Shown: positions 9,136 through 20,159, numbered from the stretch's first letter. The stretch: 64,000 nucleotides of DNA from Kiritimatiellia bacterium (GCA_012103575.1 WLWN01000001.1:1864538-1928537); one strand, 5' to 3'. The notes: a model not told the origin generated them from the letters alone. Program-made: numbers and translations.

Positions 9136-10915
9136 ATGGGTATACTTTCAGGAAAATTTAGTTTGTGGGTAAAGAGTGTTTTCGCTGCACGAGTTACCCG
9201 TAAAGCTCACACATCAACTCTTTTACTCTCTCTTACCTTAATAGCGTGTGTTTTCATGTTACTGCGGAGGATTTTCATATTGATGCGGACATGGACGCCT
9301 CTGGTTTTAGGCTCGAATTCAACGCAACCAACTCCTTCTATGTTCAGGTATGGGGCGCAAACTCTCTTCTAGAGCCTTGGCTACCACTCGGTATTGAATG
9401 GAGCTATGACGAAACGCAAACGTGGACCGACCCCGTATTTCCCAGTAGTAACCTTCCTCGGTTTTATAGGCTACGTAAGATGAATCTCGTGGACGACATC
9501 GATGGCGATGGGATGGATGACCTTTTTGAGCTCTCTCATGGACTCGATGCAATCAATGCCGATGATGCCTCTTTTGATTTAGATGGCGATGGTGTCAGTA
9601 ATTTGCAGGAGGCCCAACTAGGGACGAGCGTAGCTGTGTCAGACTCAGATTTCGACGGCATTGCCGATGGTGATGAGCTCCAATTTCCTTGTCTCGACGC
9701 CCAAACACAAGAGGATGCAAATAGTGACCCAGATGGAGATTCAGTAGATAGTCGCTTGGAATTATTATTTGGCCGCAATCCTTGTGTTGCGGATACAGGA
9801 ATAGGAGCTACCTCAACTTATTATGTGTCTGTAGACGGAAACAATGCAAGCGATGGAAGTATTGGCGGACCCTTTGCTACGATTCAGTATGGGGTTGATG
9901 TGGCATCGAGTAATGGTGGGGGAACTGTTATTGTGGGTCCGGGCACCTATGTAGATATAGATCCCAATATAGTAGGTTATGGCACAGATCAAGTTCTCTT
10001 CATTAAAGATGGAGTTTATGTTCAAGGATATAGCTCGCAATTTACTCTTATAAACAGCGTGGTTTTTTTCCTTCAAGCTGATGGAAGTGCTTTAGAGAAT
10101 GTGACGGTCAATTCTCCTGCTCAAGCGGGTCTCAATATATGGAGCAGTGAAAATGTGCTTCTTAAATCCGTAAAAGTAGATGGAAGTGATCAACAAAATG
10201 TTTATGTGAGCAATAGCACTAACATTGTCCTCGATCATGTTGAACTTTTGTCCAGCGTCTCTCATGTGGGATTGCATATGATTGCATCCAGTGAAGTAAG
10301 TCTCTTGGAGAGTACGGTATCGGGAAACTATTTGGGCGGAATTTTTGTCGTAGATAGCAGCATTCTGACCATGTTCAATAGCCGGGTTACGTCCAATAGA
10401 AGTGGCGGGTATGGCGGTATTTATGGTTCGATCGATTCAAAGATCCGATTATTTTCATCGATCATAGAGAATAATACCGGTCCGGGTATTGAGATCCAGT
10501 TCCCAAATAATCTTCTCTATGTTGAGAACAGTGTAGTGACAGGAAACGACGAGGGCATACGTCTTACGGGTCAAGGAGGAGAGTTACACATATTACACAG
10601 TATCATTGCTTATAACAACAATATAGGTGTGAACAACATGACGGGGACGGAAGAAGATCTTTTGTTGATGAACAGTATCCTTTGGTCTAACACCGATGAT
10701 TTGTTAGGGGTTGCTTCTAACCAGGTCTATTCATGTGATATCTCTGATGGAACATATGCAGGGCTACACGGGAATATTAACCAAGATCCTTTATGGATAT
10801 GTGGCAAGCAATGACTATCATCTTTCGCCGAACTCTCCCTGTATCGGTGCAGGCACCTTTGTTGTGGGCAGAGATTTGGATGGTGAAAATAGGCCTGATG
10901 GAGGGTCTTCGGATA
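9136..10915 (+). pseudogene. Surface beta-helix protein with calcium-binding repeats, two frameshifts
   Basis: It starts with a signal peptide (THTSTLLLSLTLIACVF-like segment, residues 24-40). The frame breaks near 9250 and resumes as HVTAEDFHIDADMDASGFRL. Thrombospondin-type-3-like loops follow (DIDGDGMDDLFE, DLDGDGVSNLQE, DSDFDGIADGDE). A parallel beta-helix region begins at STYYVSVDGNNASDGSIGGP with many N-x-G turns. The frame breaks again near 10795, and the ending SNDYHLSPNSPCIGAGTF continues in another frame. The natural tail seen in relatives (DIGADEY-like) is missing because the gene runs directly into an ATPase fragment at about 10910. Confidence 0.75.
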
Positions 10916-11740
10916 CCTGAACTCCTTAACGAAGTACATCGACTTATTGAACACAAGAGATACTCCTTCTTTTTAACAGGTTCTAGTGCACGAAACGAAA
11001 ACTTCGCAAAGAATCAAGTAACCTACTGGCCGGCCACGCAATAACTTGCCGTTTTTACCCATTCACCGCTCTAGAGCTGGGAAATAGTTTTGATCTAAAA
11101 AAAGCGTTACAGTATGGAATGCCGTTTTCTATTTGGGATAAAGACAAGCAAACTGAACTGGACAAATATCTAGATAGTTATACCGATACATACCTGCGAG
11201 AAGAAATTTTGCAAGAGGGCCTTACCAGAAATCTAAGCCATTTCACCCATTTTTTAGAAACAGCAAGTTTTTCCCAAGGGCAACCCTTAAACATATCCTC
11301 GGTAGCAAGAGAATGTGCTATCAATCGAAAAGCAGCGGAAAGCTACTTTGGAATTCTCAAAGATCTCATCATCGCTTACTTCACTCCGGTATTTACCAAA
11401 ATCCTAGATCCGTCAGTTAAACGCGATTTTCTGCACGAACCATTTGGGTCAAAAGGAATTACAAAAAAGCCTCGACGCACCCAGCGGGTGCGCCTGCGTT
11501 TTTTTTGCAACCTTTTGCCTCCAAAGCATTCGCACAGAAATCCCACGTTTAACTGACGGATCTAGGAAAATGAGTAAACGGAGAATGGTTACACATTTTA
11601 AGTTTAATTTTTTCGATACAGGCGTTTTTTGTTCCATTCGTCCTCGGGGTCTTCTGGCTACACCGGAGCTGATTGATGGACCTGCCTTAGACGGATGTTA
11701 CTCCTTGAAAAGCGAGAAAGACATCGATAGTAACCAATAG
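10916..11740 (+). pseudogene. AAA_14/DUF4143 ATPase remnant interrupted by MITE M2
   Basis: The Walker A half is missing. What remains begins IPELLNEVHRLIEHKRYSFF and LTGSSAR, the post-Walker B region of AAA_14 ATPases. It continues after a frameshift near 11010 as FYPFTALELGNSFDLKKALQ, YTDTYLREEILQEGLTRNLS and the DUF4143 part. MITE M2 splits the frame at 11402. Removing it with one AAAAT repeat gives PVFTK|MSKRRMVTHFKFNFFDTGV, as expected for this family. The 3' end diverges after DGPALDG. Relatives are common, often unattached ATPases of unclear role. Confidence 0.75.
11403..11566. mobile_element. MITE copy M2, 164 bp, with perfect 5-bp target duplication
   Basis: The ends are CCTAGATCCGTCAG and its complement. 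The flanks 11398-11402 and 11567-11571 are both AAAAT. The sequence is otherwise almost identical to M1 and in the same orientation. It lies inside the ATPase remnant, and its removal restores the reading frame. Confidence 0.9.
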
Positions 11741-11800
11741 AATTAGGGCTTTTACCGCTATCTTAAGACTTCAAGTGCAGGGGTCTTGTCTGTTAGCTTT

Positions 11801-11941
11801 TTATGTCCCCCCTCCGACTTTGCTCACACGACCATACGCCTTGGCCTCTGTTGCCACTAGAATACGACGCTGTCTCTCATCCAGCAATGGAAGCAACTCA
11901 GCCAGTTTGAGCCGAAGCTATTTTGCTTTGTCGTCTAACAT
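11801..11941 (-). pseudogene. Remnant of an ISAzo13-like transposase N-terminus
   Basis: The minus strand reads MLDDKAK, then a stop, then LRLKLAELLPLLDERQRRIL and VATEAKAYGRVSKVGGGT. The block LLDERQRRILVATEAKAYG resembles the start of ISAzo13-family transposases. Only about 46 codons remain, with one internal TAG. Nothing else is recognisable between 11741 and 12083. Confidence 0.5.
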
Positions 11942-12083
11942 GTACTATGAGTAGTATATTTTTATCTCAAATGTATAAGTTATTTTTGGACAGGTCCTGA
12001 TTAGCGATTGAAAAGAAAAATAAAAAAGAGGGGAAGATTTTCATCGGTCATCCGTCTGTAGCCATAGACAGCAAGATCGATCG

Positions 12084-12305
12084 ATGAAAAGAAACAATAA
12101 TAGAATTTTACCTCTTTTAAAACGTGCATGCCTCACGTTCCGTTCCCCTTTTCCATTTTATTTAGTCATCAGACATTATGACTTTCCGCCCCGTCGGATC
12201 AGTCTGTGGCTGAATGGTTTCGGATTGCTATTTCTCCTCTCTTTCTTTTTTCTCTCCCTCGCTTCCCCCGCCCAAGATACCGTCAACCCTTGCATGGTCA
12301 GTACC
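12084..12305 (+). pseudogene. Signal-peptide fragment of an exported protein, cut by the IS4-type element
   Basis: It begins MKRNNNRILPLLKRACLTF and has a long hydrophobic core (LNGFGLLFLLSFFFLSLASP), then AQDTVNPCMVST. The frame runs directly into the end of the insertion sequence at 12306. The gene fragment on the other side of the element is on the opposite strand, so it is not the simple continuation of this one. A surface protein is likely but the family is not identifiable. Confidence 0.5.
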
Positions 12306-13866
12306 GAATGGCACTAACTTAAGCATGATTTCCTTTCGTTTAACCAATGGCGATTTCTGTGAGCAGGCACAATCATTTCGTGCCTTGGTTTAGTCAGCAA
12401 ATGATAGTTTTTTCGTCGTCTCTTTACAGCTCGAGGTTCACTTCTGCCAGGGCGTTGCCGCAAGGGTCTTTGGGTCATGCTTTCATAGAGCATAGAAATC
12501 AAACCGAAACGTTCCTTCCGACTCATTCTCGCTTGATTTAGATTCGGCTCCCAACTGCGCAAGGCTTGAAGCGAAGTTTTGAAGCTAATTTGCCGAACGG
12601 GCAAACCAGCCTCTTCAGCCGCCTCATACATGATCCGGCGCATGCAGTTGTAGGCAATAAAATACATCACCATCTCTTTTCGGATCATTTCCGGGCTCTT
12701 GCATCGTAAGATATCCATACCCAGCGTTGTTTTTATATCACGGAAAAAGAGTTCAACATCCCAACGCCGAAAATACACATCGGCTAAATCTTTGGCAGGG
12801 TACTTTTCTGCATCTAATAATGTGGTGACCAGATAGATCACTTTAGATCGAAAGCCGGGCTGATTGATCGTTATTTTAACTTGGCGTAGCAGCAAGCTAG
12901 GGGGAAGGGCTTGAAGATTTTCAGCACTCAGACCGCTTACTTTTAACGGTCGAACCCATCGAATAAGAAGATCACCCTTTCCTAAATTCTTTACCGCATT
13001 AACGGCTTTAACAGGAGGTCTTCGACAGAGACTTATGATGCTATCAATGCCTCGTTCTGAACGTTCGCATATATCGCGATAACCACAGAAGGCCTTATCT
13101 CCCAACAGGATATCGCCCTTTCGAAAGGCATCGATTTGTTGTCGAAGACGGATGATCTCGCTGACATGTTTGTTGCTGGTTCGGTAACTAAGCAGGGCTC
13201 CGGTATGCAGAGAAAAACAGGCCGTTATTCGTGCTGAAGGCAACCCGCATCCTGGCTTCTGATGATGTTGTTGAGGCCATTGATCTTGATTGGGCTTTGT
13301 ATCTGGCATCGATACACCGGTGCTGTCAACCACCACGATCCGATGACCACGCCAGTTATCGCTAGCACCCATGCTCTCTATCGAATCAACCCCATGAGAA
13401 TGAATCGTCTTGGAGATCCTCTATCGTTAAATTATTTCTGGCTTTGCAGTAGGCAGAGGTGGCTGAAGAAGGCAGCTGTAGGCCACGTAGTGCTGCATAA
13501 GCCTTAAGTTTTTGAACAATTTTTTGACAGCTTCCATCGTCGCTAAGCACTTGAGCAAGGAAGGCCCAAGACGTATTGCTTTTGCTGAAGATCCGGCGAC
13601 GACTGTGGGTACCGGACACTGCCGGGGCGAGAAGGGACTCGGGAATAAAAGTCCCAAAAGCTTCCCCAAGTTGGGTGAACCTTTTTTGCTTGAGAATCCT
13701 TACCTCATCGGCAAGTTTCTGTTGCTTTGAACGGGGTTTCCGACGTAGTGTATGTACGTGAAACCCTAGGAATATCGGTGTTGTTTTTTGCATGTGCCAT
13801 TATGGCATTTTCATCCCGTATTTTCAGGGTTTTTATCATGCAAAAGGGGCTTAAGTTAGTGCCATT
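12306..13866 (-). mobile_element. IS4-family insertion sequence
   Basis: The terminal inverted repeats are GAATGGCACTAACTTAAGC at the left and its complement at 13848-13866. The outer flanks show no obvious target duplication and belong to two different genes on opposite strands, so at least one end has been rearranged since insertion. The element is about 1.56 kb, a normal size for the family. Confidence 0.8.
12314..13793 (-). pseudogene. IS4-family transposase, frameshifted
   Basis: The N-terminal part (13386-13793) reads RRRIFSKSNTSWAFLAQVLS and AYCKARNNLTIEDLQ. The catalytic part (12314-13372) has IVVVDSTGVSMPDT (first Asp), ILLGDKAFCGY (second Asp) and YFRRWDVELFFRDIKTTLGM (the Y-(2)-R-(3)-E-(6)-K signature). 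The two lie in different frames. The expected joining segment HSHGVDSIESMGASDNWRG is present but one base out of step near 13390-13400. It is probably inactive. Confidence 0.85.
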
Positions 13867-15146
13867 CTCTCCTGACCCTTCAAGGATATTGGGAATACCA
13901 TCATTATCAATATCTTCATCGATTGAATCAGGGACCCCATCATTGTCGGTATCTATTGGAACGGTAAAGACAACAAGTTCAGGACTGGAAAGCTCAGATG
14001 TATCATTTAGATTCGTTTGCGTTGCGGTTATTGCGATGGCTACGCCATCGACTACAGGTGGCAACGATATTGTAAATGAAGGGATGTTACCATCTCCTGG
14101 TGGTGAATTCATATTCGTTGATCCTAAAAACATTTGCCCTTCTTCACGCCCCAGAGTATTTCCATAATATTGAAACAAATAGGGACTATCTGCTTCACCT
14201 CGAAGCCTACAGTCAACAAATGTATTAGTCCCATCACACGTGGCTGTTATATTGAAAGGATAGTTTTGAAGGTTATTAGGACCTGGATCTTCATCTGGAT
14301 TATCATTTGCTGTAACCCCATCATTCGCAAGATCAGCCCCTAATGCCCCATTATTCCAAATAGCGTTCCCCAAAACTGCGTTTCCAACTGAATTACTCTC
14401 GTTTAAACTTTTTCCAATGGTTATGGCATTGCTGGCATTAGCTGATATGATGTTCCAACTCTCCTCCGTATCTCCACCAATCGTATTGTTCGCTGAATTG
14501 GTAATAAGAATACCAAATCGATTTGCTACGATCGTACTCGCAGAGGCACTTAACCCAATAATGTTCCCTTCGCAACGATTCGCGAATATAATGGTATTTG
14601 ACCCTATACCCACAATCTCTATCCCCGCTAAACCGTTCCCGGATATAAAGTTTCGAGCGCCAACCACGGTTCCACCGATTGTGTTGCTACTGCTGATTAC
14701 AAGGATCCAGCTGAGACCATTGCTCACAGCCCTAGTCCCACTAGAATCCAGACCAATATAATTTCCTTGGACAAAATTGGAGTCATCTCTAATTTCTATA
14801 CCATTTCTTGTATTTCCAGAAATAACATTTCTGGCCCCTGACGCAGATCCACCGATCATACTATTTATCCCGCCTCTTATTTCAATCCCATCGGACCCAT
14901 TTGGAATCGGATCTGAACCCAATGAATCGAGCCCAATAATGTTACCCTGAATCAATTGCCCATCAGCCAAAATTTGGATACCATCAAAATCGTTTCCAGA
15001 GATGAGATTTCCGGCTCCAGCTGAGGTTCCACCTACAATGCTATTGGATCCGGAAGAAGCGGCAAAGGAAATGCCGTTAAGGTTGGGGATCGCGCTCATC
15101 CCATTCGATGAAAGACCAATATAATTGTTTTCGATGATATTATTTA
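13867..15146 (-). pseudogene. Beta-helix surface protein fragment, truncated at both ends
   Basis: The frame is open from MITE M3 to the IS4-type element. It consists of about ten parallel beta-helix coils with a repeated pattern such as GARNVISGNTRNGIEIRDDS, GNYIGLDSSGT and NTIGGTVVGARNFISGN. After these comes a domain with NGALGADLANDGVTANDNPD and DPGPNNLQNYPF, then DTDNDGVPDSIDEDIDNDGI calcium-binding loops. Proteins with this coil pattern are large exported bacterial proteins. No signal peptide or anchor remains. Confidence 0.75.
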
Positions 15147-15309
15147 CCTGGATCCGTCAGTTAAACGTGGGATTTCTGTGCGAATGCTTTGGAGGCAAAA
15201 GGTTGCAAAAAAACGCAGGCGCACCCGCTGGGTGCGTCGAGGCTTTTTTGTAATTCCTTTTGGCCCAAATGGTTCGTGCAGAAAACCGCGTTTAACTGAC
15301 GGATCCAGG
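15147..15309. mobile_element. MITE copy M3, 163 bp, without matching flanks
   Basis: It is the same sequence as M1 and M2 in reverse orientation, with perfect CCTGGATCCGTCAG ends. The flanks ATTTA and AGTGA do not match, so a deletion or rearrangement probably happened at one side. It truncates the beta-helix gene. Between 15310 and 15506 nothing recognisable is seen. Confidence 0.9.
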
Positions 15310-15506
15310 AGTGAAACGAGTATGAAATAAACTTACGGAGAGTCAAATCAAGGGATTTTCAATAAGTATACCATCATATATGTATAGTAACCGGTGGCAA
15401 GGACCCTCTTATTATTGGAAATGTGCAGAAGACTCGCATCATCCGCCCATTTGAATGCTGGAAATTTGAAAACGAATAGGCTCGAATAGTAAAATTTAGC
15501 TCATTA

Positions 15507-17164
15507 CCTGAATCCGTCAGATAAAATCTGACGATTTTTCATTACCTGTTGGGCTAAAGCGGGGAGCATACCCGTATTCAAACAAACAACCCCACCCCAA
15601 CAGGTGTGTATATGAAACAATATAAAATAAAGACTGGCAAGGGCGAACTCAACAGCACAAGCGGAAATCATCTTTGCGGCCTGCTGCTTGAGGATCATGC
15701 TCAACGGATTCTTCCCTCCAATTTTCAACCATGCCGCTCCGATGCGATCTCTGATCGGGAGATCCTCCTTACCCAGATCGGCTTACTTTGCAACGGTCGA
15801 ACCGATTTCAATGATATCGACCTGTACCGGAGTGATGAGATTTTTATGAATGCCTTTGGACTTAAAAAGGGGAGTTAAAAAGGTAGCCTCTGAGCCGGTG
15901 TTCCGACGTCGTTTCGACGACCTGCCCCCAGCCAGAACCCATGTGGGGCTACGCAAACTCAACACCGAACTTCTTTCCTCGGGCCCCTTTGGCTACGTAG
16001 ATGTCGAAGGGCTTGATCTTGTTCCCGTCGATATCGATGTGAGCCCTTTGGATTACTCAGGCTCTTCGAAAGAAGGCGTTTCCTACACCTATAAGGGCCA
16101 TGATGGTTACGCCCTGATATTTGCCTATGTGGGCACTCAAGGCCACATGCTTGAGTGCGAACTTCGACCCGGTAAACAACATTGTCAGTCGGGAACGACC
16201 GCGTTTATTGCCCGCAGCGTTGAAACGCTCCAAACCCTGGGCCTGGGTGGAAAATGTTTGCTTCGGCTTGATAGTGGCAACGCTGCGGCCGATAACTTCG
16301 ACGCTTTTGGGGATCATTATTTTATCGTAAAGCGAAATCCTCGCCGCGAATGTCCTAAACAAATGCTGGCCCTTGCACGCCGAGTTGGAGACAAATAAGA
16401 CAGTCGTGAAGGCAAGAACGTTTACACAGGCTTTTTCGATCATTTCCATCCCGGTGGTGACCAAAACCGCCCTTGTGTCCCGGTGGCCTTCGAAGTGATT
16501 GAACGCACCATCGATATCGATGGTCAGAAACTTCTGGTTCCTAAACTTGAGGTGAACACCTGGTGGACGAACCTCTCTTGTCGTGCCAAGACGGTGCTAG
16601 ATCTCTATCATGGACATGGCCCCAGCGAGCAGTACCATAGTGAACTCAAAAGCGATCTTGATGTTGAGCGATTGCCTTCGGGGAGACTCTGTGCCAATAA
16701 GATTATTCTGTTATGCGCCATGGTGGTCTTCAACCTATTGCGCGGTCTTGGCCAAGAGGTCATCAAACGGGCTGGGCTTGCCCCGCAGAAAATCAACATC
16801 CCGCGCTGGCGAATCAAAACGGTTCTCAAAAATATCGTTTATTGCGCGGTTCGATTGGTCCGCCACGCCGGACGAATTGAACTTCACTTTGGCAAGCGTT
16901 GTCGCTGGTTTGAAGTGATACAAGATATTGCCCATTCCTTCGCATAGCCCTCCGTGCACCTTTAACAATACTCTAAGGCGACTGCCCAAGGAGGCCTACG
17001 CCCCAAAATGGCCAAATCAGAGTGAATCTGACCTGTACGCTCAAAAAATTCATCAGGGTGATACTTGCCGGTCCCAATCCGCCCAAAAGCGAGCATCTCA
17101 AGGAAAAAGTTTTCAACTTTTGAGCCCCAAAACGCCTTCCGAAGCGATAGCTGACGGATTCAGG
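15507..17164 (+). mobile_element. IS1380-type insertion sequence, copy C
   Basis: Full-length, about 1658 bp, with perfect CCTGAATCCGTCAG ends. The flanks (CATTA and GTATA) do not match. It is the copy with the fewest shared lesions and is closest to the presumed ancestor. Confidence 0.9.
15612..16947 (+). pseudogene. IS1380-type transposase, copy C, least damaged
   Basis: It lacks both TAG codons that replace tyrosine in the other copies (it reads GYVDVEG and YTYKGHD). It still has the frame change after FGLKKGS near 15875. A private TAA replaces a glutamine near 16396, just after LARRVGDK. The second half is open to 16947 and holds NTWWTNLSCRAKTVLDLYHG and the Glu-containing SEQYHSELKSDLDVER. 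An active enzyme would need frame change plus stop readthrough. Confidence 0.85.
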
Positions 17165-17202
17165 GTATACACAGTTTATACACAAAACTAAAGAATTCGA
17201 CT

Positions 17203-17883
17203 TTATTGGTTATTTGTGACACCCGGATCTTTCATTCCCAATTTCCTGAAACCCTTAATACGTAAAATACAACTGTCACATCTACAGCAAGGAGATCCGT
17301 TAGGTTCAGGATCATAACAACTATGTGTAAGGCGATAATCTATCCCTAATTCCAAACCTTTTTTGATGATTTGAGATTTTGATAGATCCATTAGGGGCGC
17401 GTGAACATAAGGCACATTTCCCTGGACTCCTGCCTTCGTTCCCACTCTGGCCATGTGTTGAAAAGCGCTTATAAATTCAGGACGACAATCTGGATAACCG
17501 GAAAAGTCAACGGCGTTAGCCCCAATAAATATATCCTGCGCTCCTAGCGTTTCAGCCCAAGCGAGTGCAAGGGACAAAAAAATTATATTTCGACCTGGAA
17601 CATACGTATTCGGTATCTCATCAGGGAAATGATCACGGTCTTTTGGAACCTGTATATTGTCGGTAAGGGAAGAACCCCCTAATCTTCGCAAGTCAACGTC
17701 CAAAATCAAATGGTCTTGAACCTCAAAAGACTCAGCTACACGCTGCGCCGCTTCTAATTCGACAACATGACGTTGACCATATCTAAAACTCAACCCATAA
17801 CAGATATACCCTTGAGCATGTGCAATACCCAAAACCGTGGTTGAATCAAGCCCCCCGGATAAAAGAACAACCGCTTTTTTCAT
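17203..17883 (-). CDS. queC: 7-cyano-7-deazaguanine synthase QueC
   Basis: QueC converts 7-carboxy-7-deazaguanine and ammonia to preQ0 using ATP, in the queuosine tRNA-modification pathway. The 226-residue protein has the N-terminal PP-loop [15 protein letters not shown] (residues 5-19), the internal [20 protein letters not shown] and the C-terminal zinc-binding cysteines in [20 protein letters not shown]. Length and motifs are normal and the frame is intact. No other queuosine gene is visible in the window. IS1380 copy C ends only 38 bases downstream of its stop codon. Confidence 0.95.
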   Translation of the reverse strand: MKKAVVLLSGGLDSTTVLGIAHAQGYICYGLSFRYGQRHVVELEAAQRVAESFEVQDHLILDVDLRRLGGSSLTDNIQVPKDRDHFPDEIPNTYVPGRNIIFLSLALAWAETLGAQDIFIGANAVDFSGYPDCRPEFISAFQHMARVGTKAGVQGNVPYVHAPLMDLSKSQIIKKGLELGIDYRLTHSCYDPEPNGSPCCRCDSCILRIKGFRKLGMKDPGVTNNQ

Positions 17884-17925
17884 TTCAAACGTACCCGGAT
17901 TGTGCTAAGAACGTATCTCTATTTT

Positions 17926-18888
17926 TTATCGTTCTATTTGTTTGCTTACCGCATTTTGACGTTCTTCAATAGCGGGTTCAACGCCTATAAATCCATGAAT
18001 TCTTGCTTGTTGTAAAATATCCTTTAATTCTTCGGCGGTAAGTTCTTTTCTAAACAATGGCGCCTCAATCTCAGTATCCTTTTGAAGAAGAATCCGCTTG
18101 GTTATATCGCGATAACCCGCCTTACCAATCGTCAACACATGATCGCCTTGATAAACTTCAAAGTTTTCTAGCGGGGTTGTTCCGACCAATATTCCGTCAA
18201 TTGAAACCAAAGCAGGCCCCTCATCTCCAGAAACGTTAACCGTCAACTTTATTTTTGGGCGTTCTTTTTCTGTGGCTATTCGGTTTCGCAATGCCTCACG
18301 CACTTCCTGTACCGCAGGCTGCAATGCTTTCTCTACAAGTTGCAGAACATCTTCTTCGCTCAATTGCGTCCGTACCTCAACTGTTTGACGATGTTTTTGT
18401 GAGGCCACACCATCAGCCATACTGATCACGGTCCCGTCTACGGCATCCAACGCTTCAAGAACTACACGAGCTGATAACGTCATGAAATCGGTTTGATAGC
18501 CTCCTTGATTAATCTCTTTCTTTCGAGTCGACAAACTCGCCAACGTACCGCGCAAGACAACATTTGCATTCAGGGCTTGGGCGGCATGAATAAAAGAAGG
18601 CTGAGTCGGGGTCTCTATATCGTTATCCTTCAGTTGAAGGCGTTTCATTTGGCTTATAAAATCGCGTCGATCAATCAGCACGTATCCATCACCCCTATCT
18701 AACAAATGTTTCCCCATAAGATAGATTCCTTTTTCAGCAAGGCTATCTGTGTTCATATCGACAAGATTACGATCAGGACTTGATGCGGTTTGATCCTCAA
18801 AATCATACAAGGCGACCCGAATAGGTTCTTGAGCCGTACCCGTGGATAAAGATACACATAAAAAAGCGAAAGAGATTATTTTTTTCAT
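17926..18888 (-). CDS. Exported CsgG-like protein with PEGA domain
   Basis: A signal peptide (residues 1-19, ending STGTA) precedes a CsgG/LpoB-like domain: IRVALYDFEDQTASSPDRNL, LLDRGDGYVLIDRRDF and AQALNANVVLRGTLASL. A PEGA domain follows at about residues 215-270 (GPALVSIDGILVGTTPLENF, then GDHVLTIGKAGYRD). CsgG-like folds occur in outer-membrane lipoproteins and envelope assembly factors; PEGA domains are surface-layer modules. It is divergent from the LpoB-like gene at 19085, which has a related fold, so the two may share a promoter region (18889-19084) and a process at the cell envelope. Confidence 0.75.
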   Translation of the reverse strand: MKKIISFAFLCVSLSTGTAQEPIRVALYDFEDQTASSPDRNLVDMNTDSLAEKGIYLMGKHLLDRGDGYVLIDRRDFISQMKRLQLKDNDIETPTQPSFIHAAQALNANVVLRGTLASLSTRKKEINQGGYQTDFMTLSARVVLEALDAVDGTVISMADGVASQKHRQTVEVRTQLSEEDVLQLVEKALQPAVQEVREALRNRIATEKERPKIKLTVNVSGDEGPALVSIDGILVGTTPLENFEVYQGDHVLTIGKAGYRDITKRILLQKDTEIEAPLFRKELTAEELKDILQQARIHGFIGVEPAIEERQNAVSKQIER

Positions 18889-19084
18889 ACGGCCTCCTCA
18901 CATTTAGGTCGTCATACTAAGCTTGTTTTGATTAGACGGCATTCATGAGGAGAATATTCATTTCTAATTAAAATGCCACGTTTTTTAAGAAAAACTTCTG
19001 AATAAATATTGTTCTATCCACGTCTAACCCGCTATGTTGTCCAATGTATATGACCCAAAATGAATTTAATACAAGGAGATGATT

Positions 19085-19711
19085 ATGAATAAAGTGCTAC
19101 GCCCTATAACCGTTCTTACATTCGCATCGACCCTCATGTATCTTGCGGGATGCCAAGCCTTTCGCGTTAACACAGAGAATGTTAATGTTAATGTTAATGA
19201 AGAAAGACATTTCGATGCTGAATTTGATTATAGCGATCTTCGAAAAATTACCCAAGGCATCGCTAATGAATTAGCCGCGAGTGTATTTTTAGCCAAAGCA
19301 GACGAGGCTCCCATTATGATGATTGCCGGTGTTCAAAACCGTACCAGCGAATATGTTGATACGAAATCTCTTAGTGATCGTATCCGGACCCTTTTATTTA
19401 AGACCAAAACCGTTCGATTCGTGAACGCAGCTCGCCGAACTGACCTCCTGAAAGAGCAAGGATATCAAGCCGCCCATGCCACTCCTGAAAGCCAAGCAGA
19501 AGTCGGTAGACAGCTAGGCGCTAACTATATGCTAAGCGGTGCTTTAGCCGAGATGAAAAATAGATCGGGGCGACAAGTTCGCATGTCCAGAAAAGAGTTA
19601 AACTATTATAAACTCACCATGGAAGTCACCGATCTAACAAGTGGTGAGCTCGTTTGGACGACTGAAGAAGAATTTGCACGACAAGCCAGCAAACCGCTTA
19701 TTGGATGGTAA
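19085..19711 (+). CDS. LpoB-like outer-membrane lipoprotein
   Basis: The start at 19085 is chosen over the ATG at 19079 because AAGGAG (19074-19079) is correctly spaced from it. A lipobox LAGC ends the signal peptide, followed by QAFRVNTENVNVNVNEE. The domain has LRKITQGIANELAAS, IMMIAGVQNRTSEYVDTKSL, VRFVNAARRTDLLKEQGYQA and GRQLGANYMLSGALAEM, matching the penicillin-binding-protein activator LpoB/CsgG family. In model bacteria LpoB stimulates PBP1B; here the role is inferred only. A large lipoprotein gene follows after the four-helix-bundle cassette, and the three probably once formed one unit. Confidence 0.8.
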   Translation: MNKVLRPITVLTFASTLMYLAGCQAFRVNTENVNVNVNEERHFDAEFDYSDLRKITQGIANELAASVFLAKADEAPIMMIAGVQNRTSEYVDTKSLSDRIRTLLFKTKTVRFVNAARRTDLLKEQGYQAAHATPESQAEVGRQLGANYMLSGALAEMKNRSGRQVRMSRKELNYYKLTMEVTDLTSGELVWTTEEEFARQASKPLIGW

Positions 19712-19754
19712 CGTTAAAGTCATAGACCCGTTTTCTACTTCTTGGGAAAAGAAA

Positions 19755-19791
19755 AACCGTAGATTAACAGAACAAGGAACTGCAGAATGTC
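19755..19791 (+). repeat. Left arm of inverted repeat around the four-helix-bundle gene
   Basis: Its core AGATTAACAGAACAAGGAA is also present, inverted, in the right arm at 20160-20197. About 34 of 38 positions agree when one arm is complemented. The arm includes the start codon of the enclosed gene. Confidence 0.85.
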
Positions 19792-20155
19792 CAATGCAAA
19801 GAAGCTTGACCTAGAAAATCGTCTTATCGATTTTTCGGTACGCATTATTCAGGTAACAGAAGCCTTGCCAGACAAAAAGACGGGAAAACATATTTCAACT
19901 CAACTTCTCCGATCAGGAACTTCGCCAGCAGCAAATTATGCAGAGGCACAAAGTGCAGAATCCAAAGCCGATTTTGTTCATAAAATCAAAGTAGTCCTTA
20001 AAGAACTTAGAGAAACCAAAGTCTGGCTAAAAATGATCGTTCCCTCACAACTCCTAAGCGGAAACACACGCTTAAATCCATTATTTCAAGAGAATGATGA
20101 ACTCATTTCTATTTTTGTCAAAAGCGAAAAAACAGCAAAAAACAATAGTCAGTAA
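19787..20155 (+). CDS. Four-helix-bundle protein (S23/IVP family)
   Basis: A 122-residue protein with LDLENRLIDFSVRIIQVTEA, the family signature QLLRSGTSPAANYAEAQSAE and KADFVHKIKVVLKELRETKV. This is the TIGR02436 family, first seen in intervening sequences of Leptospira 23S rRNA and structurally related to the Avd accessory protein of diversity-generating retroelements. Its molecular function is not established. The gene is enclosed almost exactly by 38-bp inverted repeats: the start codon lies inside the left arm and the right arm begins 4 bases after the stop. It separates two envelope lipoprotein genes. Confidence 0.9.
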   Translation: MSNAKKLDLENRLIDFSVRIIQVTEALPDKKTGKHISTQLLRSGTSPAANYAEAQSAESKADFVHKIKVVLKELRETKVWLKMIVPSQLLSGNTRLNPLFQENDELISIFVKSEKTAKNNSQ

Positions 20156-20159
20156 TTTT

